A stretch of DNA of 64,000 bases from Hoeflea sp. (GTDB taxonomy: Bacteria > Pseudomonadota > Alphaproteobacteria > Rhizobiales > Rhizobiaceae). The stretch's first letter is position 1; each line of letters opens with the position of its first letter. Below, piece by piece: positions 1 through 8,493 of this stretch. The stretch lies in the NCBI GenBank assembly GCA_020637795.1, contig JACKJT010000001.1, forward strand, positions 1,054,001 to 1,118,000, given 5' to 3'. Both the position numbers and the translations under genes were made by a program. The notes below the pieces were generated by a model that ran no database searches, was not told where the DNA came from, and saw only the letters and a list, made by a program, of their open reading frames with translations.

Positions 1-1094
1 CTGCGGCGTTCGGGGAACAGGCCCAGCAGGCCCTCGCGGCTGGCCTCGGCGACACCGCGCTCGGTGATCAGACCGGTCACCAGGCGCGCAGGCGTCACAT
101 CGAAGGCCGGATTGCCGCCCGGTGTGCCGTCGGGGGAAATCTGCACCGAGGTCACACTGCCATCTTCCAGACGACCGAAGACATGGGTGACCTCGCGATC
201 ATCGCGTTCCTCGATCGGGATCTCGCGCACGCCGTCGTCGACGGTCCAGTCGATCGTGCTCGAGGGAAGCGCCACATAAAACGGCACGTCGTTGTCATGG
301 GCGGCCAGCGCCTTCAGATAGGTGCCGATCTTGTTGCAGACATCGCCAGAGGCGGTTGTGCGGTCGGTGCCGACGATCACCAAATCGACCTGGCCATGCT
401 GCATAAGGTGCCCGCCGGCATTGTCGACGATGAGATGATGCGGGATGCCGTGACTGTTCATCTCCCAGCTCGTGAGCTGCGCACCCTGGTTGCGCGGACG
501 GGTCTCGTCGACCCAGACATGGATGGGAATGCCAGACGTCGCTGCGTGGTACATCGGCGAGGTGGCCGTGCCCCAGTCCACGGTTGCCAGCCAGCCAGCA
601 TTGCAGTGGGTCAGGATATTGACCGGCATCCCGGGCTTCTTGGTGGCGGCGATCTTCCGGACGATCTCCAGGCCATGCACCCCGATCATGCGGTTGGTCT
701 CGACATCGGCGTCGCAGATCTCCTCGGCCTTGCGGAAGGCTGCGGTGGCGCGCTCGCTTTCGGGAAGACCGGCGAGAACGCCGCGCATTTCATCAAGCGC
801 CCAGCGCAGATTGACCGCCGTCGGCCGGGTCTCGTGCAGCCGCTCCCAGGCATTGTCGAGTGCCTCGTCGGACGCGTTGCGCTGCATTTCGATGGCGACG
901 CCATAGGCGGCGGTGGCGCCGATCAGCGGCGCGCCGCGCACCCACATGTCCCGGATCGCGGTGGCGAATTCGCCCAGGGTTTCCAGTTCAACCACACGGA
1001 ACTCGTGCGGCAGCCAGCGCTGGTCGATGATCTTGACCCTGGCCGTTTCACCGTCAAACCAGATCGACCGGTAATGCGTATCGCCAACCTTCAT
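1..1094 (-). CDS. mtnA: S-methyl-5-thioribose-1-phosphate isomerase (3' end outside window)
   Basis: MtnA converts 5-methylthioribose-1-phosphate to 5-methylthioribulose-1-phosphate in the cytoplasm. The visible part is about 364 residues, nearly full length, and the stop lies beyond base 1. Family marks are RGAPLIG near the N-terminus, the catalytic-cysteine motif ILTHCNAGWLAT and the sugar-phosphate motif VGTDRTTASGD. The ATG (1092-1094) overlaps the TGA of mtnK as ATGA, so the two are translationally coupled. Position next to mtnK and a sugar-type ABC transporter points to use of imported methylthioribose or a 5-deoxy analogue. The eIF2B-alpha-like fold family also contains ribose-1,5-bisphosphate isomerases, but the mtnK neighbour favours MtnA. 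Confidence 0.93.
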   Translation of the reverse strand, partial: MKVGDTHYRSIWFDGETARVKIIDQRWLPHEFRVVELETLGEFATAIRDMWVRGAPLIGATAAYGVAIEMQRNASDEALDNAWERLHETRPTAVNLRWALDEMRGVLAGLPESERATAAFRKAEEICDADVETNRMIGVHGLEIVRKIAATKKPGMPVNILTHCNAGWLATVDWGTATSPMYHAATSGIPIHVWVDETRPRNQGAQLTSWEMNSHGIPHHLIVDNAGGHLMQHGQVDLVIVGTDRTTASGDVCNKIGTYLKALAAHDNDVPFYVALPSSTIDWTVDDGVREIPIEERDDREVTHVFGRLEDGSVTSVQISPDGTPGGNPAFDVTPARLVTGLITERGVAEASREGLLGLFPERR

Positions 1095-2365
1095 GCCTGT
1101 GCTCCCGTTTCAGCGCGCCGCGCCGCTGCCAATACGGCGTCCATGCCGGTCAGCCGATTTCTGTTGATGACCAGGAACTGACCCAGCTTCAGGCATTTGG
1201 CCTCGCAGCGGGCCTTGAGGTCCTCGTCCTCGATGGTGTCGAGTTCGGCGACATGCGCCAGGCCGAGGATGCGGCGGTGCATCTCGATGCCTGCGAAGCC
1301 GACCAGATCTCGGAAGATTTCCCCAAGCAGCTGCTCGGCGGCGCTTTCCGAGGCGAAGTGGTGCCCCTGATCCTCGTAGAGCGCCTTCGGATAGAGGATG
1401 CCGGTCCGTTCCGTGCGCCACAGGTGCAGGAATTCCTGCCGGAACACCGCCCAGGTCTCATCGATGACCGAAAGGATCCACTCCTGGAAGTCGCGGCAGG
1501 CCTCGGCATCGGAAATGTGGGCCGGCATAGCGTGGTAGGCCATCAGGTAATTGCCGATCAGCATGCCGATGTCGAAACCGAACGGACCGTAGAAGGCGAA
1601 TTCCGGATCAATGATCCGCGACTGCTCACCGGTGACCATGATAGAGCCGGCATGCAGATCGCCGTGGCACATGGTTTCGCCGCGCGAGGTGAACGCCCGC
1701 TTCATGTGCTGGACCTCGACCTTGAGCGCCTCGTCCCGACGCAGGTCGGCAACGATGCCGTCGAGCTGCGGCGTGGTGTGCCGGTTCATTTCCGCATCGT
1801 AATAGGGGTCGGTGAACACCAGCGTTTCGGTGATGTCGCACAGCTCGACATTGCCGGCGAAGAGCGCCGCATCGGCCTTCTTGTCGCCGGCCGTCATTGA
1901 CAAATCCGACCCGCGAAACGCGGTGCGCGCAGCAAACAATCCCAATGTCCGGCCCAGACCCGCAACCTTGCGCCCTTCCATGGTCTGCTGGCGCAGAATA
2001 ATATGCGGGTGCAGGCGTTCCATGATGATCAGCGCCTGGCCTTCATCGAAATGCAGCACCTGGGGAACACTGCCCGGATCCCGCGCCTCCTGGCGGATCA
2101 AGGCATGGTGTTCAAAGAACGCGCGCTTGAGCGGCAGCGGCCAGCTGTCGCCGACCAGGCGCACATAGGGAAGCGCCTGCTTGACGATGACGCTGCCCGC
2201 ATCGCCTTCCACGATGAAAACCAGATTGAGGTTGCCGTCGCCAACTTCCCTGACGGACCAGGCATCGGCATTGCCGCCCACGGCCTGCTTCATGACCTCG
2301 AGTCCGCCCAGGCGCTGGCCCAGGGTTTCCGGCGATAAAGGTTTGTAGTTGCTGCTCAAAACCAT
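1091..2365 (-). CDS. mtnK: S-methyl-5-thioribose kinase
   Basis: MtnK phosphorylates 5-methylthioribose at C1 with ATP, giving the substrate of MtnA. It is an APH/choline-kinase-fold protein of about 424 residues, the usual MtnK size. It shows the catalytic-loop motif MCHGDLHAGSIMV and the metal-binding motif IDPEFAFYGPFGFDIG. The start is ambiguous. The ATG at 2363-2365 sits directly against the GGAGG (2366-2370), too close for normal initiation, whereas an in-frame TTG at 2357-2359 has a spacing of six bases, so TTG may be the true start. It is first in an mtnK-mtnA operon and is divergent from the sugar transporter, with which it shares a 117-base promoter region. Confidence 0.93.
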   Translation of the reverse strand: MVLSSNYKPLSPETLGQRLGGLEVMKQAVGGNADAWSVREVGDGNLNLVFIVEGDAGSVIVKQALPYVRLVGDSWPLPLKRAFFEHHALIRQEARDPGSVPQVLHFDEGQALIIMERLHPHIILRQQTMEGRKVAGLGRTLGLFAARTAFRGSDLSMTAGDKKADAALFAGNVELCDITETLVFTDPYYDAEMNRHTTPQLDGIVADLRRDEALKVEVQHMKRAFTSRGETMCHGDLHAGSIMVTGEQSRIIDPEFAFYGPFGFDIGMLIGNYLMAYHAMPAHISDAEACRDFQEWILSVIDETWAVFRQEFLHLWRTERTGILYPKALYEDQGHHFASESAAEQLLGEIFRDLVGFAGIEMHRRILGLAHVAELDTIEDEDLKARCEAKCLKLGQFLVINRNRLTGMDAVLAAARRAETGAQA

Positions 2366-2420
2366 CCTCCCAAATGACAGTCCAGGCTGTTTGTTGACCA
2401 AGCCTAGTGCCCATATCAAT

Positions 2421-2448
2421 CATTTGTCAATACGTCTTGACTTTTGTC
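2421..2448. promoter_or_regulatory. candidate operator between mtnK and the ABC transporter
   Basis: The divergent promoter region holds an inverted repeat GTCAA-N6-TTGAC (2426-2430 and 2437-2441). It also has the words CATTTGTC (2421-2428) and TTGACTTTTGTC (2437-2448). An 11 of 12 match, TTGACATTTGTC, lies on the minus strand at 9463-9474 in front of the transketolase/RuBisCO-like operon. One shared regulator, not encoded inside the cluster, is inferred. Confidence 0.4.
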
Positions 2449-2482
2449 ATTGCTGCTGTTTTCATCATAGCGGGAGGACAGC

Positions 2483-4015
2483 ATGAACGGAACTCTTTGC
2501 GATCTGCGCAGTGTGGACAAGTCGTTCGGGGACAATCGTGTCCTCAAGCAGCTGAACCTGTCGCTGCCTGCCGGATCGGTGACCGTTCTGATGGGCGCGA
2601 ATGGCGCGGGCAAATCCACGCTGGTCAAGATCCTGAGCGGCGTGCATGCGCTCGACGCCGGTTCGATCACGCTTCTGGGCAAGGATTTCCGCCCTTCGAC
2701 GCCTTCGGAAGCCATCCGCGCCGGCGTCGTCACCGTGCACCAGAACATCAATGACGGGGTGATCCCCGATCTCGATGTCGCCTCCAACCTGCTGATCGAC
2801 AGGCTCGCCGAGCCGGGCTACGGCTTCTTTCTCAAGCGCCGGCAGAACTACGCTGATGCCGAACGCATCGCCAGTCAGATGGGGCTGTCGCTGAACGTGC
2901 GCCAGTCGGTGGCCGAGCTTGGCGTTGCCGACCGGCAGCTGATCGCCATTGCGCGGGCCATGGCGCATGACCCGCAGCTGCTTATTCTCGACGAGCCGAC
3001 ATCGTCTCTGTCGGCCTCGGAAGCCGAGCGGCTGTTCCTGCTGATCGAGCGGCTGTCGGCCAAGGGCGTTGCCGTTCTCTACATCTCACACCGGATGTCG
3101 GACATACGGCGTATCGCCGACCGCATCGTCTCGATGCGCGACGGCGAGATATCCGGCGTCTTCGAGGGCGAAGAGCTCGACTACGAAGGCGCGGTCAACG
3201 CGATGCTCGGCCACCGCATGACCGATGCCGACATCACCATCGGCACGCCTGGTAAAAGGGTTCTCGAAATCACCGATCTCAAGCTGCTCTCCGGCAGCAA
3301 GCCGTTCGACTTCGACCTGAGCGAAAACGAGGTGGTTGCCATCACCGGCCTGCTCGGCAGCGGCAAGAGCGCCTTTGCGCAGAGCCTGTTCGGACTGGGC
3401 CGCCCGGCGGGCGGTCGGATCCGCATTGATGGCGAGGACTATGCGCCGGCCAATCCGAAGGCCGCGATTGCAAGGGGCGTGTTCATGTCGGCCAAGGACA
3501 GGGCCAACAATGCCGTGGTCGCCGATTTCGACATCACCCGCAACATCACCCTGCCCTTCCTCGGCCGCTACTCGAACCTGTCGTTCGTCAGGCGTTCGGA
3601 CGAGCGCAGGACCGCCAACGAGATGATCGAGGCGCTGTCGGTCGTCTGCCAGGGCGAAACCGATTCGATCGGCACGCTGTCTGGCGGCAACCAGCAGAAG
3701 GTGATGCTGGCACGCTGGCTGGCCGAGCAGTGCCGGCTGCTGCTGCTCGACGAACCTTTCCAGGGCGTCGACATCCGCGCCCGCCGCGATATCGGCCGCA
3801 AGATCCGTGAAACCGCAAAGAACCGGGCGACGCTGGTGTTTGTCTCCGAACTCGACGAGGCGCTGGAAGTTGCCGACCGCATCATCGTCATGACCGAGCA
3901 TTCTGTCGCGGCGGAATTCAGAAACGAGAACGTGGATCTCAACGAGATCCTGACCGCAGTAACCGGGGCCATGCCGGCAGATGCCGACAGCGCCGCAAGG
4001 ACAGCACACGCATGA
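2483..4015 (+). CDS. sugar ABC transporter ATP-binding protein (RbsA/MglA type), putative methylthioribose importer
   Basis: This is a 510-residue double ATPase that powers import through the adjacent permease. The first domain has Walker A GANGAGKST and Walker B LLILDEPTSS, but a degenerate signature (LGVADRQ in place of LSxGxxQ). The second has GLLGSGKSA, an intact signature LSGGNQQK and LLLLDEPFQG. This asymmetry is usual in the ribose/galactose family. A GGGAGGA motif precedes the ATG. Its stop overlaps the permease start (ATGA). The ligand is inferred from divergent mtnKA and could equally be another 5-modified ribose. Confidence 0.9.
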   Translation: MNGTLCDLRSVDKSFGDNRVLKQLNLSLPAGSVTVLMGANGAGKSTLVKILSGVHALDAGSITLLGKDFRPSTPSEAIRAGVVTVHQNINDGVIPDLDVASNLLIDRLAEPGYGFFLKRRQNYADAERIASQMGLSLNVRQSVAELGVADRQLIAIARAMAHDPQLLILDEPTSSLSASEAERLFLLIERLSAKGVAVLYISHRMSDIRRIADRIVSMRDGEISGVFEGEELDYEGAVNAMLGHRMTDADITIGTPGKRVLEITDLKLLSGSKPFDFDLSENEVVAITGLLGSGKSAFAQSLFGLGRPAGGRIRIDGEDYAPANPKAAIARGVFMSAKDRANNAVVADFDITRNITLPFLGRYSNLSFVRRSDERRTANEMIEALSVVCQGETDSIGTLSGGNQQKVMLARWLAEQCRLLLLDEPFQGVDIRARRDIGRKIRETAKNRATLVFVSELDEALEVADRIIVMTEHSVAAEFRNENVDLNEILTAVTGAMPADADSAARTAHA

Positions 4016-5079
4016 GCATGAACCAGACCGAAACCTCCAGCGCGGGGTCGCGCGCGCCAAAACGGCAGCCTCACTCCAGCGGGTTGATCGACATTGCCAT
4101 CCGCTACGGCTTCCTGGCGCTGCTGGTCGGGTTGGTGATCTTCTTCTCGGTGTTCGCCAACGGTTTTGCCGGCCCGCGCAGCGCAGTGTTCATCTTCCAG
4201 TCGGTGGCGATCACCGGCATCCTGGCGCTCGGGGTCACCTGCACGCTGGTGGTCGGCGGCTTCGACCTGTCGATCGGCTCGGTCGCCACCTCGTCGATGA
4301 TGCTGGCGGCCTACATGATGGTGGTGCTGGAGCAGTCCGCCTTCGTCGCCATCGTCGCCTGCCTGGCAATGGGAGCGCTGATCGGCCTGATCAACGGTTT
4401 GCTGATCGTCAAGACCAAGGTACCGGACCTCTTGGCGACGCTCGGCATGATGTTCCTGCTGGTGGGCCTGCAGCGCATTCCGACGGAAGGCCGTTCGATT
4501 GCCACGGGCATGAGCCTGCCCGACGGCTCGACTGCCGAAGGCACCTTCTCGCCCTTGTTCCTGCAGCTCGGCCGCCACCGCTTCGACTTCATGCTGGACA
4601 ACCTTCTACCGGCGCCGGTTATCTTCCTGGTGGTGATCGGCATCCTGGTCTGGGTGTTCCTCGAGCTCACCCGCCACGGCCGGCTGATGTATGCCATCGG
4701 TTCGAACGAACGGGCGGCGAGCCTGACCGGCACCAATGTAAACAACTACAAGATCCTCGCCTACATGATCTCGGGCGTGCTGGCCTCGATCGGCGGCATG
4801 CTGCTTGCCGCCCGGCTCGGACGCGGTGACATCGCCTCGGGCACCAACCTGCTGCTCGATGCCGTGGCGGCCTCGCTTATCGGCTTTGCCGTGCTGGGCG
4901 CCGCCAAGCCCAATGCCTTCGGAACATCGATGGGCGCACTGTTCGTCGGCATCCTGCTGCAGGGTCTGACGATGATGAACGCGCCCTACTACACCCAGGA
5001 TTTCATCAAGGGCCTGGTGCTGGTCATCGCCCTTGTCTTCACCTTCTCGCTCTCGGCCCGGAAGGCCGGCGGCCACTAA
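4012..5079 (+). CDS. sugar ABC transporter permease (RbsC family)
   Basis: This 355-residue membrane protein has about nine to ten hydrophobic segments. It carries the RbsC-type stretch GVTCTLVVGGFDLSIGS near residues 83-99 and the cytoplasmic-loop motif YAIGSNERAASLTG around residue 230, where the ATPase docks. The first 25 residues are polar and are followed by the first membrane segment. It is translationally coupled to the ATPase gene and lies 32 bases upstream of the binding-protein gene. The order ATPase-permease-binding protein is typical of ribose-family systems in rhizobia. Confidence 0.9.
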   Translation: MSMNQTETSSAGSRAPKRQPHSSGLIDIAIRYGFLALLVGLVIFFSVFANGFAGPRSAVFIFQSVAITGILALGVTCTLVVGGFDLSIGSVATSSMMLAAYMMVVLEQSAFVAIVACLAMGALIGLINGLLIVKTKVPDLLATLGMMFLLVGLQRIPTEGRSIATGMSLPDGSTAEGTFSPLFLQLGRHRFDFMLDNLLPAPVIFLVVIGILVWVFLELTRHGRLMYAIGSNERAASLTGTNVNNYKILAYMISGVLASIGGMLLAARLGRGDIASGTNLLLDAVAASLIGFAVLGAAKPNAFGTSMGALFVGILLQGLTMMNAPYYTQDFIKGLVLVIALVFTFSLSARKAGGH

Positions 5080-5111
5080 GCAAGACCAATCATTTAACGG
5101 AGGAAAACAGC

Positions 5112-6167
5112 ATGAAACTGATACGCAGAAAAGCCCTGGCCCTTTTCGCGGGCCTCGCGGCCGCAGCCGTCACCCTTCCCGCAGGTTTCGCGCAGGCCGC
5201 GGACATGCCAGCACCGCTCGACAACCCCGGCAACGTCAAGATCGCGCTGGTGCGCTATCTCTCCACTGGCGACTTCTTCCAGGCCTATCTGTCGGGCGTG
5301 GAAAAGCAGGCCGCAGCCCTTGGCGTCGATCTCCGGGTCCTCGACAGCCGCCAGGACGCAGCGCTGCAGGCAGACATGGTCGACCAGGCCATCGCGCTCG
5401 GCGTTGACGGCATCATCATCCAGCACGGCCTGACGGAATCGATGAAGGAAGCCGCCCAGCGCGCGGTGGACGCCGGCATCAAGGTCGTGGCCTTCGACGT
5501 CAATGTCGAAAATCCGGCGATCCCGCAGATCGAGCAGTCGGACTACCTGCTCGGCAAGCTGGCGCTGGAACAGGCGATCAAGGACAACGGCACCGAATGG
5601 AAGGCCGGCTATGTCTACGTGCCGGGCATCGCGCCGCTCGACCGCCGTCACGTCGCCTGGGAAGAGGTCAAGGCCGCCAACCCGGGCATCGTCGAAGCTG
5701 CCCAGATCGGCACGCTCGATAACCCGATCGCCAACTCGAACGCCAACCAGGCCCGTTCGGTGCTGCAGGCAAACCCGGACATTTCCGTGTTCTTCGCTCC
5801 CTATGACGAGTTCGCCAAGGGTGTGAAGATCGCCGTGGACGAAGCCGGCATGTCGCAGGACATCAAGATCTACTCGGCCGACGTCTCGACCGCCGACATC
5901 TCGGCGATGCGCGAGCCTGACAGCGCCTGGGCCGCAACCGTTGCCACCAACCCGGCCGTGGTCGGCGAAGTCTCGGTGCGGGCGCTCGCGATCATGCTGA
6001 CCGGTGGCGATCCGGGCGCGCAGGTCGTCGTTCCGCCGACGCTGATCACGCAGAGCTTCCTCAAGGAAAACGACATCAAGAACATGGAAGACCTGTCGGC
6101 GAAGATGCCGCAGTTTGCCCATGCCGATGTCGCCATGACCGACTGGATGCCGCTGCCGGCACGCTGA
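5112..6167 (+). CDS. sugar ABC transporter substrate-binding protein (ribose/galactose family)
   Basis: This is a periplasmic protein of 351 residues with a Sec signal peptide ending near AQAAD (about residue 30), followed by a type I periplasmic binding fold (Peripla_BP_4). The strand motif VKIALVRYLSTGDFFQAYLS and the hinge region VDGIIIQHG resemble RbsB-like proteins. A good ribosome site (CGGAGGAAA) lies at 5099-5107. A strong terminator follows. The ligand is predicted, from the divergent mtnKA operon, to be 5-methylthioribose or a related 5-deoxypentose. That is inference; the binding pocket cannot be read from sequence. Confidence 0.88.
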   Translation: MKLIRRKALALFAGLAAAAVTLPAGFAQAADMPAPLDNPGNVKIALVRYLSTGDFFQAYLSGVEKQAAALGVDLRVLDSRQDAALQADMVDQAIALGVDGIIIQHGLTESMKEAAQRAVDAGIKVVAFDVNVENPAIPQIEQSDYLLGKLALEQAIKDNGTEWKAGYVYVPGIAPLDRRHVAWEEVKAANPGIVEAAQIGTLDNPIANSNANQARSVLQANPDISVFFAPYDEFAKGVKIAVDEAGMSQDIKIYSADVSTADISAMREPDSAWAATVATNPAVVGEVSVRALAIMLTGGDPGAQVVVPPTLITQSFLKENDIKNMEDLSAKMPQFAHADVAMTDWMPLPAR

Positions 6168-6190
6168 TCCAACATCCCTCCCAGGATGGA

Positions 6191-6220
6191 AAGGCCGCAT
6201 CTCCGGATGCGGCCTTTTTT
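6191..6220 (+). terminator. rho-independent terminator of the transporter operon
   Basis: A perfect 10-bp stem (6191-6200 with 6207-6216) and a six-base loop CTCCGG are followed by a T run to 6220, 23 bases after the binding-protein stop codon. Confidence 0.88.
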
Positions 6221-6293
6221 CATGTCCAGGCCCCATTGGAGCCGCCGCTTGCCGGTGGCGGTCCGCGGGTGAAGCCAGATGTGTCGGCAGGGC

Positions 6294-6324
6294 AAAAAAG
6301 GGGCCGGTCTTTCGACCGGGCCCC
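6294..6324 (-). terminator. rho-independent terminator of the RuBisCO-like protein operon
   Basis: The stem GGGGCCGGTC / GACCGGGCCCC (6300-6309 and 6314-6324, one bulged base) has a TTTC loop. The A run 6294-6299 becomes a U run on the minus-strand transcript, just beyond the stop codon of the RuBisCO-like gene. Confidence 0.8.
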
Positions 6325-6352
6325 ACAAGTCTCCAGGACAGAGCTTTGCTGA

Positions 6353-7486
6353 TCAGTCAGAGGTCAACCGGTCGACGGCATCGCGCATGGCGCGCACGGC
6401 GTCACCGATCCCGTCACCGGCGCGCAGCAGGCTGCCACCGAGCAGGAATACCACGTCCTCGCCATACATCGAGACCATGTCGCCGGCGCGGTCGACGCTC
6501 ATACCGCCCCCGGGACTGGGCATCATTGCCCGGCCGATGCCGTCGGGGGCGCGGCAGGCGTCGGCGATCGACAGGCATTCCTCGACGCTGAAACCGAAAC
6601 GGCCGCCGACATTCGGGAAAACCGAAATGTCAGAGCCGGCCAGACGCTGGAACACGCCATACATGATGGCATGCGACACGCCGGTTTCCGGCGTCAGAAC
6701 GAAAGGACCGGTGAAGCTCGGGTGGGTCATGATTGGCAGGTCGAAGGACGGGTCGCGCGACAGCGCCTGGACCACGCCGAAGCCCATCAGCCCAGGCATC
6801 AGCAGCACACCGCCGGCGCCGGCTTCCTTGGCCTGAAACGCCTCTTGCACGGGCGAGCCTGTATGGCCTGTGACGTTGACGAAATAGAGAGCAGAGCCAC
6901 CGATCTTGGCATTGGCTTCGGCGACAGCATCGCTGACCGCCTTCACACGTTCGCCGAACGGCGCGAAGGCCTGATTGGCCAGGCCATGGTCATCCTTGAT
7001 GATGTCGGCGCCGCCAAGCGTGCAGCGGTAGGCGATGTCGGCGAGCTGCCTGACGCTCGATCCCTGCGGCTTGATCACTGGCGAGATCAGTCCGCCCCGG
7101 CTCCTGTCCGAGCGCGCGCGAACGCCCTCGATGCCAAAGCGTGGCCCGGAGAAACGCTCGCGGATCACCCGGCCGGGCTCGAAGCCCGTCACGCGGATGT
7201 TCTGCTGGATCGACGAGTTGCCGAAGATCACGTTGATCAGCTGGATGACTTCGTCACCGGCGCTGTCGGGGCTGTAGGAAATCTCCGCCTCGTAGGCATT
7301 GCCGCCGAGATGGTTGACGGCCTCGATCTGGCCGACGATCTCGTCGCTGATGTAGCCTGCGGGCACGATGTCGCCGGGGATTTCCACCGTTTGCTCAAGC
7401 GCGATGCCGAGCGCCCGCTGATCCGCTTCCTGCGGACTTTCCGCCAGAAGCCGGTAGCGGACGCGAAACCGTGTATCGTCCGCCAT
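6353..7486 (-). CDS. RuBisCO-like protein (form IV), putative methylthio/deoxy-ribulose-phosphate isomerase
   Basis: This 377-residue protein has the RuBisCO large-subunit fold: an N-terminal ferredoxin-like domain (about 1-125) and a TIM barrel. By motif alignment from memory, Lys139 (VIKPQG) matches catalytic K175 and Lys164 (ADIIKDDH) matches the carbamylated K201. Asp166 matches D203, His255 matches H294, and the phosphate-loop Gly-Gly is at 350-351. The K177 and E204 positions appear to be Gln141 and His167, so CO2 fixation is not expected. Known form IV reactions include DK-MTP-1P enolase, MTRu-1P 1,3-isomerase and an apionate-pathway decarboxylase. The mtnKA context favours an MTRu-1P reaction. 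It is last in an operon behind the two transketolase genes, with a 2-base gap. Confidence 0.85.
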   Translation of the reverse strand: MADDTRFRVRYRLLAESPQEADQRALGIALEQTVEIPGDIVPAGYISDEIVGQIEAVNHLGGNAYEAEISYSPDSAGDEVIQLINVIFGNSSIQQNIRVTGFEPGRVIRERFSGPRFGIEGVRARSDRSRGGLISPVIKPQGSSVRQLADIAYRCTLGGADIIKDDHGLANQAFAPFGERVKAVSDAVAEANAKIGGSALYFVNVTGHTGSPVQEAFQAKEAGAGGVLLMPGLMGFGVVQALSRDPSFDLPIMTHPSFTGPFVLTPETGVSHAIMYGVFQRLAGSDISVFPNVGGRFGFSVEECLSIADACRAPDGIGRAMMPSPGGGMSVDRAGDMVSMYGEDVVFLLGGSLLRAGDGIGDAVRAMRDAVDRLTSD

Positions 7487-7488
7487 CC

Positions 7489-8493
7489 TTACAGAGCCTC
7501 GGCCTTGACGGCGGAGTGAACCGCTTCGACGCGGGCGCTAGCAAGCGCTTCCTCGTCGATGCCGGTGGAGGCACCGATGATACGCTCAATGCCGCGCACC
7601 AGCGCACCGGCGTCGAGCCCGTAATGCTTCATCAGGTAACCGCGCGAGCCACCATGGGCATAGGTGTCGTTGAGGCCAAGGCGCACCAGCGGCTTTCCGA
7701 CGCCGTTGTCGGCCATGATCTCGGCTACCAGCGAGCCGACACCGCCGGTGATCACATGGTTCTCGAGCACCACGACGCCCTTGGAGACCGAGCCAATATG
7801 ATCGAGCAGCGCCTGCTCGTTGAACGGCTTGATGGTGTGGATATGCAGGTGCCTTATCGAGACACCGGCCTTGGACAGCGCGTCGCGGGCGCGGAGCGCT
7901 TCCTCGGTGGCGATGCCGGAGGTGACCACCAGAACGTCGGCGCCGGCGGAGAGTTCGCGCATTTCGCCGACCTTGATGGGGCTGTCGAACAGGCGCGGAA
8001 CCGAGCCGCGCAGCACGCGGCAATAGACCGGACCGTCGATGGAGTCGGCGGCTTCGCAGATGCTTTCGACTTCGGTGGCATCTCCGGTCTCGAGGATCGA
8101 CATGTTGGGGATCGACCGCATCACGGCCACGTCCTCGATCGCCTGGTGGGTCATACCGCCGGGCGTGGTGATGCCCGGCAGGAAGCCCATCAGCCGCACC
8201 TTGCGGCGCGGATAGGCCACCGAGGCCATCAGCTGGTCATAGGGTCTGCGGTAGAGAAACACGCCGAAGGAATGCAGGAACGGCCGATAACCGGCAAGGC
8301 CGAGCCCTCCGGCGAAGCTCATCATGTTCTGCTCGGCCATGCCGAGAGACAGGAACTGATCCGGGTGGCGGTCGCGGAAGCCGTCGATCTCGCAGGAAGA
8401 GGTCAGGTCGGCGGACAGGCACAGCACGTCGGGATGCTTGACGGCGTAGGCCTCGAAGGCCGACGCATAAGGGCGATTGACCATCTCAACCAT
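7489..8493 (-). CDS. transketolase, C-terminal (pyrimidine-binding) subunit
   Basis: This 334-residue protein corresponds to the PYR plus C-terminal domains of transketolase/DXPS-type enzymes. The motif LGMAEQNMMSFAGGLGLAG contains the glutamate (E54) expected to activate the thiamine-diphosphate aminopyrimidine ring. FLYRRPYDQL follows, as in split transketolases. It pairs with the next gene upstream (stop and start overlap as TGATG) to form a complete enzyme. Split transketolases are known in archaea and in apulose-phosphate pathways. Here, next to a RuBisCO-like protein and opposite mtnKA, the ketose donor is predicted to be the isomerised methylthio- or deoxy-pentulose phosphate. That substrate is inference. 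Confidence 0.88.
   Translation of the reverse strand: MVEMVNRPYASAFEAYAVKHPDVLCLSADLTSSCEIDGFRDRHPDQFLSLGMAEQNMMSFAGGLGLAGYRPFLHSFGVFLYRRPYDQLMASVAYPRRKVRLMGFLPGITTPGGMTHQAIEDVAVMRSIPNMSILETGDATEVESICEAADSIDGPVYCRVLRGSVPRLFDSPIKVGEMRELSAGADVLVVTSGIATEEALRARDALSKAGVSIRHLHIHTIKPFNEQALLDHIGSVSKGVVVLENHVITGGVGSLVAEIMADNGVGKPLVRLGLNDTYAHGGSRGYLMKHYGLDAGALVRGIERIIGASTGIDEEALASARVEAVHSAVKAEAL

Noticed and set aside
1..1094. mtnA as a truncated pseudogene
   Set aside because: The missing end is due to the window edge; the visible part is intact.
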